Source: an uncultured bacterium (GTDB lineage Bacteria; Cyanobacteriota; Vampirovibrionia; Gastranaerophilales; Gastranaerophilaceae). Taken from it: DNA of 64,000 nucleotides. The stretch is from the NCBI GenBank assembly GCA_950022495.1, contig CATLLJ010000011.1:1-64000 (forward strand), given 5' to 3'. Shown here in pieces: positions 8,646 to 17,779 of this stretch. The first letter of the stretch is position 1. The number at the start of each line of letters is the position of its first letter. The notes below the pieces were generated by a model. That model was given only the letters and a program-made list of their open reading frames with translations, searched no databases and was not told where the DNA came from. The translations under genes were made by a program, and so were the position numbers.

Positions 8646-9896
8646 TTATCCTCTGTTTACTATTGAATTCTTATATTCTGTTTTTAATTGTTTTAAATAT
8701 TTGTTTAATTCCTTTTCTGTTAACTGTTTTAACGGTATTTCGATTTTTGTGTTTTCTGCACTATCAAGTCCGCTGTGTATAATTTCCAGTTTAAATTTCG
8801 TAAAACCATTGAATCGAATAATCAACTCACTATGTAAAACATCATTTTTTAGGCTAAAAACACTTTCAACATTATTAGAATATTGGCTAACTTGTGTATT
8901 GGTCAGTTTTACTTCAAATTCTTTTTGAGTTCTAAAAAATACCGGTGTAATTACATTGTTTAGTTTCTTTTCAAATGCGTTTTTAAATATTTTAAAATCT
9001 TTTTTCTGTTCAAGAGTTTCGTCTTCAAGCCACATATCATTATTTGTAGAATTCTCAGATATAGAAATACATAATTTTTCATTCTGAATTGCTGATATTA
9101 GGCTGTCTGAAGCTTCTTTATCGAGAGTTTCAAAGGATTTAGTACCAATTTTACTGCATCCGGAGTGTATAAGTACCTCGGTTCCCATTTTTTCCTGGAT
9201 TTTATTTACAAGAGCCTGAGTTCCTTCTAAATTTATATTTGGCAGTATTAAATAGAATTTCCCGCCTCTAGCTGTTGCAATTATGTCATCGCTTCGTACG
9301 CTGTTTTTAATTATGCCTGCAAGCCGGTTTGTTGAAATTTTTGTTTTATTTTTTTCGTCTAGAGTTAAAATAGCAAAATAACCGTTTTGTATTCTATAAT
9401 CGTCAGAAATGTCAATAAAAATGTCTTTCAGGTAGTTATACTTATAAAATCCGTTGGATGCTGAGATTACGCCCAGTTGGTGTAAAAATTTTTCATTTCT
9501 GTTATTTTTTTCTTTTATACTTCTCAATTTAAAACAATTAACAGTTTTAATGAGTATTTCATAACTGTCGGAATTTACAGTTATGTAATCATAAATCCCG
9601 TTATCATAGGCTTGTAAAATAAAATCAGGGTTAATTTTGTTTAACAACAAGATTATTTCACAGTTTATTTTTTTTTCTTTAAGGCTTTTGATTAATTTTA
9701 AAGTTTCGTCATTATCATTTTCAAATTCATGTAAAATAACAATGCAATATGTTGAGTTCTCTAATATTTTTTTGCAATCTCTTGTTTCGCATGTAGAAAT
9801 GCTGTCGCTTCCTCTTAGAAGTGCCAGTTTAGTTTTTACAATGGCAGCCGTTTCGTTATCGTCACTAATTAATAATATGTTTTTAGTTTCAGACAT
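8646..9896 (-). CDS. Degenerate response-regulator receiver with degenerate GGDEF-like domain
   Basis: Residues 1 to about 125 have receiver-domain layout (ILLISDDNETA at the acidic pocket), but the phospho-acceptor position after the third strand reads ILHEF (H56-E57) rather than Asp, and the usual C-terminal Lys is absent (YITVNSD). Residues about 145-290 look like a GGDEF domain in which the catalytic loop is GGKFY (211-215), so diguanylate cyclase activity is unlikely. The remaining 125 residues are unrecognised, with an alpha/beta pattern and a charged C-terminus. It sits between ftsX (8-base gap) and the isochorismatase gene (4-base gap). I infer a binding or scaffold role, perhaps signalling to FtsEX; the domain calls are from visual likeness only. 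Confidence 0.65.
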   Translation of the reverse strand: MSETKNILLISDDNETAAIVKTKLALLRGSDSISTCETRDCKKILENSTYCIVILHEFENDNDETLKLIKSLKEKKINCEIILLLNKINPDFILQAYDNGIYDYITVNSDSYEILIKTVNCFKLRSIKEKNNRNEKFLHQLGVISASNGFYKYNYLKDIFIDISDDYRIQNGYFAILTLDEKNKTKISTNRLAGIIKNSVRSDDIIATARGGKFYLILPNINLEGTQALVNKIQEKMGTEVLIHSGCSKIGTKSFETLDKEASDSLISAIQNEKLCISISENSTNNDMWLEDETLEQKKDFKIFKNAFEKKLNNVITPVFFRTQKEFEVKLTNTQVSQYSNNVESVFSLKNDVLHSELIIRFNGFTKFKLEIIHSGLDSAENTKIEIPLKQLTEKELNKYLKQLKTEYKNSIVNRG

Positions 9897-9904
9897 TCAT
9901 ACAC

Positions 9905-10804
9905 CTATACTTGTAAGTGTTTTTTTATACACCAGAAACTGCCAACCGCACCAAATAATATACTCATTGTAAACATAACAAGTATTACTAAATTTTGTGC
10001 ATACACAGGCGTTGGTATCATAAAGAATTTATGAACATTAAGCAGTCCGTTTTGAACATATTGTAACGGGATTAATGCAAGTAAAGAGCCGGTAAATCCA
10101 TAAAATGCCCCCTGCATAATAAATGGAAATCTGATATACCAATTACTTACACCCATTAATCTCATAATTTCAATTTCTTCTTTTCTGGACTGAATGACAA
10201 GCTGTATAGTATTATTAATAATAGTTATTGTTAATAATCCCATTACACCAATAACGATAAGTGTAATTGTTTTGACTACATGGTTTACAAGTTCTATTTT
10301 TGCTGCAAGGTCTTTAGCATAACTCATATCTTCTACAGAAGTTATTTGTTTAATATTATCAAATACCCCTTGAAGATGATCAGGAGAATCTACTTTTACA
10401 TGAAGGGTATCCGGCAATGGATTTTCAATGTTTGGTAAATTCATTTCAGTTTTTAACTTACCCCATGATTCAGTTTTTGGAATAATTGTAATATTTTCGA
10501 CATGGTCAAATTTACTGATTTCATTTTTAACTTCTCTTGCATCAGTACTATTTTTTAGGTAAACAGATATTTCCAGAGCGCTTCCAAGTTCTTTTGAAAA
10601 TGCTGAAATTGATAATGCTGTTCTAAAACATGTACCAAAAATCATAAGAATAGCAGCCATTGTTGTAATTATAATAATATTAACCCAGCCTGTTCTTCTG
10701 ATATCATTAAATGTCTCTAAACCTAATCTGTATAATATTCTTAATTCGCACAACCAATCCTTTGGTATGTGTTTTTTTACATTTGATTTTAAATTTTTAT
10801 TCAT
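9905..10804 (-). CDS. ftsX: Cell division protein FtsX (membrane subunit)
   Basis: Of 299 residues, the first 50 are cytoplasmic and first-helix sequence, a periplasmic domain follows at about 70-170 (EISVYLKNSTDAREVKNEI is the family-typical start of it), and three further membrane helices follow. The cytoplasmic motif RKEEIEIMRLMGVSNWYIRFPF is the FtsX/MacB-type coupling segment that contacts the ATPase. FtsEX controls peptidoglycan hydrolases at the septum. The start overlaps the ftsE stop region by 8 bases, so the two are translationally coupled. Confidence 0.95.
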   Translation of the reverse strand: MNKNLKSNVKKHIPKDWLCELRILYRLGLETFNDIRRTGWVNIIIITTMAAILMIFGTCFRTALSISAFSKELGSALEISVYLKNSTDAREVKNEISKFDHVENITIIPKTESWGKLKTEMNLPNIENPLPDTLHVKVDSPDHLQGVFDNIKQITSVEDMSYAKDLAAKIELVNHVVKTITLIVIGVMGLLTITIINNTIQLVIQSRKEEIEIMRLMGVSNWYIRFPFIMQGAFYGFTGSLLALIPLQYVQNGLLNVHKFFMIPTPVYAQNLVILVMFTMSILFGAVGSFWCIKKHLQV

Positions 10805-11474
10805 AAGTCCCTGCTTGTATGTCTCTTATAATTTCGCCATTATCTAAGGTTATTACTCTTTTTCTGAAGTAATTAACCATAGTATGATCATGGGTTGATA
10901 CTATAACTGTAATTCCTCTTTGATTAATTTGGTCTAAAATCTGCATGATTTCCATTGAATTTTTAGGATCAAGGTTTCCTGTAGGTTCATCTGCAATTAA
11001 TAATGGCGGACCATTTACAATTGCTCTTGCAATTCCTACTCTTTGCTGCTCTCCGCCGGATAATTCAGCCGGAGTAGCTTTCTTTTTCTCATATAATCCT
11101 ACAATTTTTAATGCTCCGTTTACACGTGCATCTATTTCTTTGCTGCTAATACCTAGAGTTCTGATAACATAAGCAACGTTATCATATACAGTTTGGTTTT
11201 GAAGCAGCTTATAATCCTGAAATACAATACCCATACATCTTCTCAGATTTGGGATTTTATCATTTGTAATGTTTGCAATATCCAAACCGCCGATTGAAAC
11301 AATTCCTGTAGTTGGTTTTTCTTCGCCGTAAAGCAGTTTCATTAATGTTGATTTACCGGCACCGGAAGCTCCTACAACAAAAACGAACTCTCCTGCGTGA
11401 ATTTCCAAGCTTACATTTTTTAATGCGTAATGGTCATTTTTATATCTTTTTGTAACGTTTTGGAATGTAATCAT
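10797..11474 (-). CDS. ftsE: Cell division ATP-binding protein FtsE
   Basis: The 225-residue ABC ATPase has Walker A GASGAGKST (residues 35-43), Q-loop VFQDYKLL, signature LSGGEQQR, Walker B LLIADEPTG and switch His in STHDH. Size and sequence are typical of FtsE, and ftsX follows directly. It begins 2 bases after the stop of the transketolase C-subunit, so it is probably in the same transcript. Confidence 0.96.
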   Translation of the reverse strand: MITFQNVTKRYKNDHYALKNVSLEIHAGEFVFVVGASGAGKSTLMKLLYGEEKPTTGIVSIGGLDIANITNDKIPNLRRCMGIVFQDYKLLQNQTVYDNVAYVIRTLGISSKEIDARVNGALKIVGLYEKKKATPAELSGGEQQRVGIARAIVNGPPLLIADEPTGNLDPKNSMEIMQILDQINQRGITVIVSTHDHTMVNYFRKRVITLDNGEIIRDIQAGTYE

Positions 11475-11476
11475 TA

Positions 11477-12445
11477 TTATATATTTCCTTGTTCTTTTTC
11501 TTTTTTAATCATTGTGCGGATTCTTTTTGCAAGTGTTTTTGAATCCAATCCGTAATATTCGACAAGTTCATCGGATTTCCCGCTCTGTCCAAATTCATCG
11601 TGAATTCCGACTCTATAAACTTTAGAAGGGCATTTATCTGCGAGAGTTTCGCAAATAGCTGAACCAAGTCCCCCAATAATTGAATGATTTTCAACTGTTA
11701 TTGCAAATTTTGTCTTTTTGACACTTTCAATTACTGTTTGGAAATCCAGAGGTTTTACTACCGGTACATTAATAACTTCCAGAGAAATATCTTCATTTTT
11801 CAATTCTTCTGCTGCTAGAAGTACTTCTGCTAATGTTTCTCCGTTTGTAAATACAGAAACATCGGTACCTTCTTCAACAACAACGGCTTTATGTATATTA
11901 AAATGATAATGTTCATCAAAAATATCAGGAACATCACATCTGGATATTCTTATATACATAGGACCATCATGGAAAGATGCATATTTAATTACTTCTTCGC
12001 ATTCTCTGCAATCAGCCGGAACAATTACTGTCATGTGTGGAATTCCTCTCATTAATGAGATATCTTCTAATGCCTGATGGGTTGCTCCGTCTTCTCCAAC
12101 TGTAACGCCGCCATGTGTCCCAATGATTTTTACATTAAAATCGGGATAACAAATACCATTTCTTATTTGGTCGTAAGTTCTGCCTGTTGCAAACATTGCA
12201 AAGCTGGCAACAAAAGGAACTTTGCCTTCTGATGCAAGTCCTGCTGCTGTGGCAACCATATCTTGTTCTGCAATTCCGCAATCGAAAAATCTGTCCGGAA
12301 ACTTGTCTCCAAATATTTTAGTTTGAGTTGAGCATGCTAAATCGGAGTCCATGACAACAATTCGGTCATTTATTTCTCCAATTTCAGCTAAAGTTTTGCC
12401 AAATGCTTTTCTAATAGAATTTTTTTTATTTTTGTCTATATTCAT
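11477..12445 (-). CDS. Transketolase C-terminal subunit (split transketolase)
   Basis: The 322-residue protein has the pyrimidine-binding and C-terminal transketolase domains: DCGIAEQDMVATAAGLASEGKVPF carries the catalytic Glu that activates thiamine diphosphate, and GTHGGVTVGEDGATHQALEDI is the family loop. It is half-sized, as in organisms with two-gene transketolase; the matching N-terminal half lies 23 kb away at 35152-35979. ATG 12445 is chosen over an ATG at 12520 because GAGG lies 6 bases upstream and the family homology begins here. It acts in the non-oxidative pentose phosphate pathway. It heads the operon with ftsEX, an unusual pairing. Confidence 0.9.
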   Translation of the reverse strand: MNIDKNKKNSIRKAFGKTLAEIGEINDRIVVMDSDLACSTQTKIFGDKFPDRFFDCGIAEQDMVATAAGLASEGKVPFVASFAMFATGRTYDQIRNGICYPDFNVKIIGTHGGVTVGEDGATHQALEDISLMRGIPHMTVIVPADCRECEEVIKYASFHDGPMYIRISRCDVPDIFDEHYHFNIHKAVVVEEGTDVSVFTNGETLAEVLLAAEELKNEDISLEVINVPVVKPLDFQTVIESVKKTKFAITVENHSIIGGLGSAICETLADKCPSKVYRVGIHDEFGQSGKSDELVEYYGLDSKTLAKRIRTMIKKEKEQGNI

Positions 12446-12704
12446 CGATATCCTCAAATATATAGTGGTTTTTAGACCATTCTCCCTATTTACAATTACA
12501 ATATTAGCATAAAAAATCATATCTTTCCATTATAGATGTGTTTCAAATTTTATTAATGCTTGTAATTAAAGTATAGCTTGTTTTTTTACTTTTAATGTAA
12601 AGTTTTATTAAAAAAAAGTGTAAATTTAGCAATATTTTCCCTTCACGATTATTTAAAGGGTAGAATGGTAATAGACTCAATTTTATGTAGGAAAGGAAAA
12701 ATTT

Positions 12705-13829
12705 ATGAATCAAATTCCATGTGTGCCAATGACAAACCCTTATATGGTACAACAACAGACAACATATATGCCTGTCCCACAGCAACCGAAATATAATGCT
12801 GTAAACATAGAAATCAATAACCCGACTGCAGGAGGAGTAAGTCCGCAGTGTGCAAATCAACAAGTAACTGCACCTTACTATAATTATCCTGAAGCTCAGC
12901 TTTATAATTATCCGCAGGCTCAACAACCTTGCTACTACCCTCCAGTAGTTCAATGTCCGCAGGTTCCAGTTGCTCAAGCACCTCAAATGCCTCAAGTAGC
13001 ACCTGCTCCGGTTGAAGTTCAGCCAGCACCGGTTCAAGTACCGGTAACAGCTCCTCAAGCTCCGGTAATCCAACAACAAAATATCAATGCACCTCAAGCA
13101 GTTCCGGTACAACAAGTACCTCCAACAGAAGTTCCAGAACCGGTAGTTTCTACTCCAAATGTTGAAGCTAAACCTGCTGTAGATGCACCGGCAAAACCAG
13201 AAGTAGTTGCTCCTGAAGCCGTTACTCCTCAAGTTGACTTAAATGCTTTTATATCTAAATTAGCAAACTCTGATTTTGATGTTCAAGCTTCTGGAATGGA
13301 AGAAATTGCTAATATGGTAAAAACTGCACCGGATAAAGCAACAGAATTAGTTGATACAAAAGTATTTGATGCTTTAACAAATATCATCAACTTTGATTCA
13401 AGCAAACTTGAAGGTCCTACAGCAGAACAAATCGCTGCAAGAGAAAAATTGATGACCGGTAAAGAAGTAACTGAACAAGAAAAAACTTTAGCAAATACAA
13501 TTACACCAAAAGAACAAGCTGAAAGAAATAAAAGCTATGCTTTATTCACGTCAGCAATAATGCAAAAACTTTATGCAGATGAAGTTGCAAGATTATCAAA
13601 TAATACAGTTCCATTAACTGAATTACCTGGTGCAATTACTGTAGTTGACCAATTAAAAGATAACCCTAACCCTATGGTTAGAGCATCTGCAATTGAAGCT
13701 TTAAGCTACCTACAAAACCCTGCATACAAAAATGACTTAACAACAGTATTCAATGTTGCTAAGAATGACCAAGACCCAGGCGTTGCTGAAGCAGCTAAAG
13801 TAGCTTTAGAAAGATTAAATCAAGTATAA
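12705..13829 (+). CDS. Pro/Gln-rich protein with C-terminal HEAT-like helical domain
   Basis: I do not recognise this 374-residue protein. Residues 1-175 are low-complexity, rich in Pro, Gln, Val and Tyr (for example QVPVAQAPQMPQVAPAPVEV), with no signal peptide or membrane helix. Residues 180-374 are helical; the last 65 (NPNPMVRASAIEALSYL, then DPGVAEAAKVALERL) look like two HEAT repeats. AGGAAAGGA lies before the ATG. The gene stands alone, ended by a strong terminator. A scaffold or adaptor role is plausible but is inference. Confidence 0.8.
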   Translation: MNQIPCVPMTNPYMVQQQTTYMPVPQQPKYNAVNIEINNPTAGGVSPQCANQQVTAPYYNYPEAQLYNYPQAQQPCYYPPVVQCPQVPVAQAPQMPQVAPAPVEVQPAPVQVPVTAPQAPVIQQQNINAPQAVPVQQVPPTEVPEPVVSTPNVEAKPAVDAPAKPEVVAPEAVTPQVDLNAFISKLANSDFDVQASGMEEIANMVKTAPDKATELVDTKVFDALTNIINFDSSKLEGPTAEQIAAREKLMTGKEVTEQEKTLANTITPKEQAERNKSYALFTSAIMQKLYADEVARLSNNTVPLTELPGAITVVDQLKDNPNPMVRASAIEALSYLQNPAYKNDLTTVFNVAKNDQDPGVAEAAKVALERLNQV

Positions 13830-13864
13830 TTCAAAATTGATTTTTAAATAAAATTCCTTTCTTT

Positions 13865-13907
13865 AAATAAAATAAAGCCCCTTTTTAAAGGGGCTTTATT
13901 TTATTTA
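13865..13907. terminator. Bidirectional rho-independent terminator
   Basis: AAATAAAATAAAGCCCC pairs with GGGGCTTTATTTTATTT around a TTTTTAAA loop. The A/T-rich flanks give a T-rich tail on both strands, serving the convergent genes ending at 13829 and 13919. Confidence 0.9.
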
Positions 13908-13918
13908 AGTTTTACAAG

Positions 13919-14623
13919 TTAAACAACTTGTTTTTGTTCTATATTTTTAGGGATTTCTGCACAATTTTCATAATCAGCTAATTCGCAGATTTGTCTGCTC
14001 CATTCATAGACGATTTCTGTTTCTGTTAACTGATAAGAAATAGGTTTTCCTATTTTTATAGTTACATTTCTTCTGGTAAATGGTTTAAGTTTTGGATATC
14101 CGTCCCAGTTTGCAATTGCAACAGGTACGATGTCAGCTTTTGCATTTTTTGCAATTGCTACGAATCCTTTTTTGATACCGTCAAGTTTACCGTATGGTCT
14201 TGTTCCGCCTTGAGGAAATATTCCAAGAGACCAGCTTGTGCTTACTACATCACGCACTGTTTTAAATGTCGCGATTTCAGGTTTTGTTCGGTCTACGGCA
14301 AAAGCCCCAAGCCTCTTAACGAGCCAGCTTAATTTTTCTGACGGGTCAAATAATTCTTTTTTTGCCATAAAAGCAATTGGACATAATGCAGCCATTGCTA
14401 CCATTGGCGGGTCAAATATTGAAACATGGTTGGCTGCATAGATGTATTTTCCTTTTTTTGCCTGATTAGCAGGTAAATTTTTTCTTCCTTCTATTTTGAA
14501 GTTATAGAATATAATAAAAAATCCGTATACAACAATCAGCAAAAATGTCATAAACCAAATTGTTCGGAAAAGGTTATATTCTTTTGCATATCTTCTGTTG
14601 AAGTTACGTACTTGCTTAGTCAT
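13919..14623 (-). CDS. 1-acyl-glycerol-3-phosphate acyltransferase family protein (second of a tandem pair)
   Basis: PlsC-type acyltransferase of 234 residues. The catalytic HX4D motif is NHVSIFD, and the acceptor-binding motif is FPQGGTRPYG, with one extra Gly compared with the usual FPEGTR. A membrane helix near the N-terminus (TIWFMTFLLIVVYGFFIIF) anchors it. ATG 14623 is chosen over the upstream in-frame ATG at 14668 because GGAGG lies 11 bases before it and the overlap with the preceding gene shrinks to 8 bases, suggesting translational coupling. It transfers acyl chains in phospholipid or other lipid synthesis; the two paralogues may differ in acyl or acceptor preference. Confidence 0.88.
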   Translation of the reverse strand: MTKQVRNFNRRYAKEYNLFRTIWFMTFLLIVVYGFFIIFYNFKIEGRKNLPANQAKKGKYIYAANHVSIFDPPMVAMAALCPIAFMAKKELFDPSEKLSWLVKRLGAFAVDRTKPEIATFKTVRDVVSTSWSLGIFPQGGTRPYGKLDGIKKGFVAIAKNAKADIVPVAIANWDGYPKLKPFTRRNVTIKIGKPISYQLTETEIVYEWSRQICELADYENCAEIPKNIEQKQVV

Positions 14624-15308
14624 TTTGACTATTACCTCCGTCAGCTTCGATAACTTGTTCATCTTCAATATATTTAAATCCTGTTAGTTTTTGGATTTCT
14701 TCAATCCATTTTTCTTTAACAACTTCAGGATTTTTGTCATAAGGTATAATTTCACCGATGTTTACAATAATTTTACCTGTAAATGGCCATCTTTTAACTT
14801 CATTGGTTCCAATCAATCCTACAGGGAGAATATTACATTTTGTAAGTTTAGCCAGTCCTGCAAACCCTTTAGTAACCCCACGAATTTCGCCGGGAACCCC
14901 TCTTGTTCCTTGAGGAAACATTCCTAGAACCCAGTTGCTGGCTTTAATTGCCTGCACTGTTTTAATAGTTGATGGCCCTAAGCTTTCTCTGTTTACAGCG
15001 AATGCTCCTAACCAATCAATCCACCATCTTAAAAAAGGTATATCAAATAGTTCTTTTTTTGCCATAAATGCTACGCTTCTGGGCATTACTGCAACCATTA
15101 GCGGTGGGTCTAATGTTGAAAGGTGGTTAGGACATACTATATAATTATTATCTTTTGGAACATTTTCAAGTCCATTAATTTCGATTCTATATACTAGTTT
15201 TAGTCGTATCATGTAACCGATTTTACATACCAAAAATTGAAATAAAGTTCTCCATTTATTAAATTGAGAGGTTTTTCTAGTACTATATTGTTTTTTTTGT
15301 CTTGCCAT
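14616..15308 (-). CDS. 1-acyl-glycerol-3-phosphate acyltransferase family protein (first of a tandem pair)
   Basis: The 230-residue PlsC-type protein has the HX4D motif NHLSTLD and the substrate motif FPQGTRG, close to the family consensus. It shares long stretches with its downstream neighbour (for example VAFMAKKELFD and a LGAFAVxR segment), so the pair looks like a tandem duplication. GGAGAG lies ahead of the ATG and TGTATAAT about 35 bases upstream is a likely -10. It is divergent from the phosphohexomutase gene, 113 bases apart. Confidence 0.9.
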   Translation of the reverse strand: MARQKKQYSTRKTSQFNKWRTLFQFLVCKIGYMIRLKLVYRIEINGLENVPKDNNYIVCPNHLSTLDPPLMVAVMPRSVAFMAKKELFDIPFLRWWIDWLGAFAVNRESLGPSTIKTVQAIKASNWVLGMFPQGTRGVPGEIRGVTKGFAGLAKLTKCNILPVGLIGTNEVKRWPFTGKIIVNIGEIIPYDKNPEVVKEKWIEEIQKLTGFKYIEDEQVIEADGGNSQND

Positions 15309-15421
15309 AACTAAATCTCTCCATATCTGTATTAGTATTATACATAAAAATTCTTGCAGGGGCTACTTCTTATTAATCTTTTTTTATTGTATTATCGTAG
15401 AAAAATGATAAGGAGAGATAT

Positions 15422-17701
15422 ATGTTAGGATTGCAAGTGTCTGATAATAGATTAGAAAATGAGTTATTTAAAAGTGTTTATGAAAAAACTCCGGATTATG
15501 TTAAAAATTTAAATTTAATGGATTTTAATAATAAAGGTGAATTTTCCTTTATTTTAAAAAAAGAGCATTTACTGCCTTATGATGAAATTTCTAATCCTGA
15601 AGGTTTAGGTTTAAACGAATGGTTTGCAAACTATGCAAAAGAGGCTAAAGTTTCAACTGCAGGTATTAGAGGTCCGCAAAATATTCTCAATCCTCAGGAT
15701 ACAAGATTCCCGATAAATTTAGTTGGGATTGTTTTAGCAACTCTTGCAAAAGCTCTTGTTGCTAATGAAAAATATCCTGATAAAAGAATTGTTAAAGTTG
15801 CAGGCTGTGAAGTAAGATATAATTCACAACTGTTCTTAGATGCAATTACTAGAATTCAAGCAGCTCAAGGAATTGAAACTCTTGTTCCTGTAGGTAAAAA
15901 AACAATTCCTATCTGGCTGGCATCATTTTTAGCTTTCAAATTAGATTTGCTAGGCGGAGAATATATTACATCAAGTCACGGAATTTCTGTTAAAAATGCT
16001 ACTAAAGATTTGAATTGTCAGGGCAGCCAGTATTTACCTGAAGAATCAATGGAATTTGTTAATAAAATTCAAGAAATATTTAATGAAGTTGAAGAAAAAG
16101 GCACTTACGAAATTAAAATTTCTGCTGCTGACAATCCGTTAATAAATGAAACTGCAATGAAATTTATTGATGACGGCGTTGATTTGTATGTTGAATACTT
16201 AAAATCAGGTGTAGCTCAAAATATTAATTTAGATTTAATTAAATCATTTGAGTCTAAAATTGTGATAGAAAATGTCGGTGGTTCTGCATACAGAACTCTT
16301 TCTCGTGTATTGGAAAAACTTGGAATTTCCGATAAATTTGAATGGTTTAATATTGAAGAAGATCCGTTTTTCCACTCTATTGGTAAATACGATGTTACTC
16401 CAAAAGGTGAAAAAGCTTTTTATGACTACTCTGTAGATGCAACTGTTCTAGCAAAACATCCGGATGGGGCTAAGTTTTTCCCTGTAATTGATACAATGGG
16501 TTATGCTGAAAAGTTAAAAGATTTTCCTGCCGGAACTGCTGTTTTAATTACTGACCCGGACCACGACAGATTAACCGTAACTCAAACAGAACCGGTTTCA
16601 AGAATTTCGGAATTAAACAAGCTTGGTATTGATTATGTTAAATTAACTGACGAAATGGTATTGACTGTATTTACTGCAAATCAAGCATTCTTGATGTTGA
16701 TTGATTTCTGGGCAAAGCAGTTAAAATCTGAAAATTTATGGAATAATCATCCTAGATTTATGATTAAAACAACAGCGTCAGCTCTTTCTTGGGATGAATG
16801 GGCTGCTAAAAACGGAGTTAAGGTAATTAATGTTCCTGTCGGATTTAAAGAAATCGCTAATATAATGAAAAAAGTTGAACTTAAGTTAAAAAATAATCCG
16901 AATGAGTCTGTTGTAGTAGATGATGTATTTGGAAATTCGATTGACTTAGGTGTAAATCCTCGTTTATTATTTGGCGGTGAAGAATCCGGCGGTATGATTA
17001 TGGGTACTGAAGAGTTAATCAAATCTCAGCACGGCAGATTTGCAGTTGCAATGAGAGAAAAAAGTGCAACTGAAGCTATAATTGTTGCTTCAGCCCTTAT
17101 TGCAAAATTGAAAACTTTAAATGTTTCACTTTCTCAATATCTTGAAGATGTATTCAATTCTAATAATATTATCGGACGTTTTGATACAAGGGTTGATATT
17201 GCATACTATAATGAATCAGAACCTGATATTAACAAATTAAAAGACTCAAAAGTGAAAGGTGAAGCTCTTAGAACTAAAAATGATATGTTCTATTTATCAA
17301 TGGCAATTGCTCTAAAAGAAAATTTAATAAATCTTGAAGATATCAAAAATATTTTAAATGATAAATTTGCTTCTGACGGATTGAATTTTGATAATTTGAA
17401 ATCTGTTAAATTTGTAGGCGACGGTACATATTTAGAATTTGACGATAAATATATTGAAATCAGACCATCCGGAACTGATGCTAAAACAAAAGCTTACGGC
17501 GGCGGTTTGAGTAAAGCTGATATTGAAAAATATGCAACAATTTTAGGTAATTATTCTGGAGATAGAACTGAATTACATATATCTTTAATTCCTGCAGATT
17601 TTTATGAAGCTTGTAAGGATAGAGCAATGGATTATTATTTAAGTTTTGTGGATAAAGACGCTAATAATGAGCCGTTTGAAATTCCTGAATATAACTTTTA
17701 A
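15422..17701 (+). CDS. Alpha-D-phosphohexomutase family enzyme (phosphoglucomutase/phosphomannomutase-like), enlarged
   Basis: All four phosphohexomutase motifs are present: N-terminal TAGIRG (79-84), the phosphoserine loop ITSSHGIS (182-189, in place of the usual TASHNP), metal loop DPDHDR, sugar-recognition loop GGEESGG, and phosphate loop RPSGTDAKTK. At 759 residues it is much longer than the usual 450-580, with extra N-terminal sequence before residue 75 and inserts between domains. It should interconvert hexose 1- and 6-phosphates for glycan or glycogen synthesis. AAGGAGAGATAT precedes the ATG. The altered active-site loop means substrate preference cannot be assigned. Confidence 0.85.
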   Translation: MLGLQVSDNRLENELFKSVYEKTPDYVKNLNLMDFNNKGEFSFILKKEHLLPYDEISNPEGLGLNEWFANYAKEAKVSTAGIRGPQNILNPQDTRFPINLVGIVLATLAKALVANEKYPDKRIVKVAGCEVRYNSQLFLDAITRIQAAQGIETLVPVGKKTIPIWLASFLAFKLDLLGGEYITSSHGISVKNATKDLNCQGSQYLPEESMEFVNKIQEIFNEVEEKGTYEIKISAADNPLINETAMKFIDDGVDLYVEYLKSGVAQNINLDLIKSFESKIVIENVGGSAYRTLSRVLEKLGISDKFEWFNIEEDPFFHSIGKYDVTPKGEKAFYDYSVDATVLAKHPDGAKFFPVIDTMGYAEKLKDFPAGTAVLITDPDHDRLTVTQTEPVSRISELNKLGIDYVKLTDEMVLTVFTANQAFLMLIDFWAKQLKSENLWNNHPRFMIKTTASALSWDEWAAKNGVKVINVPVGFKEIANIMKKVELKLKNNPNESVVVDDVFGNSIDLGVNPRLLFGGEESGGMIMGTEELIKSQHGRFAVAMREKSATEAIIVASALIAKLKTLNVSLSQYLEDVFNSNNIIGRFDTRVDIAYYNESEPDINKLKDSKVKGEALRTKNDMFYLSMAIALKENLINLEDIKNILNDKFASDGLNFDNLKSVKFVGDGTYLEFDDKYIEIRPSGTDAKTKAYGGGLSKADIEKYATILGNYSGDRTELHISLIPADFYEACKDRAMDYYLSFVDKDANNEPFEIPEYNF

Positions 17702-17710
17702 TAAATTGTC

Positions 17711-17738
17711 ACCCTGAACTTGTTTCAGGGTCTTTTTA
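17711..17738 (+). terminator. Rho-independent terminator after the phosphohexomutase gene
   Basis: ACCCTGAA and TTCAGGGT form a short stem with a CTTGT-type loop, followed by CTTTTTATA. It lies 10 bases after the stop codon and before argS. Confidence 0.85.
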
Positions 17739-17779
17739 TATTATAATTATCTTGCGAATACATTAAATGAGGTTATAGT

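Noticed and set aside
12543..13232. A 229-residue minus-strand frame opposite the Pro/Gln-rich gene
   Set aside because: Its composition (Arg, Tyr, Leu, Cys repeats) mirrors the sense Pro/Gln repeats and no ribosome site exists. It is an antisense shadow.
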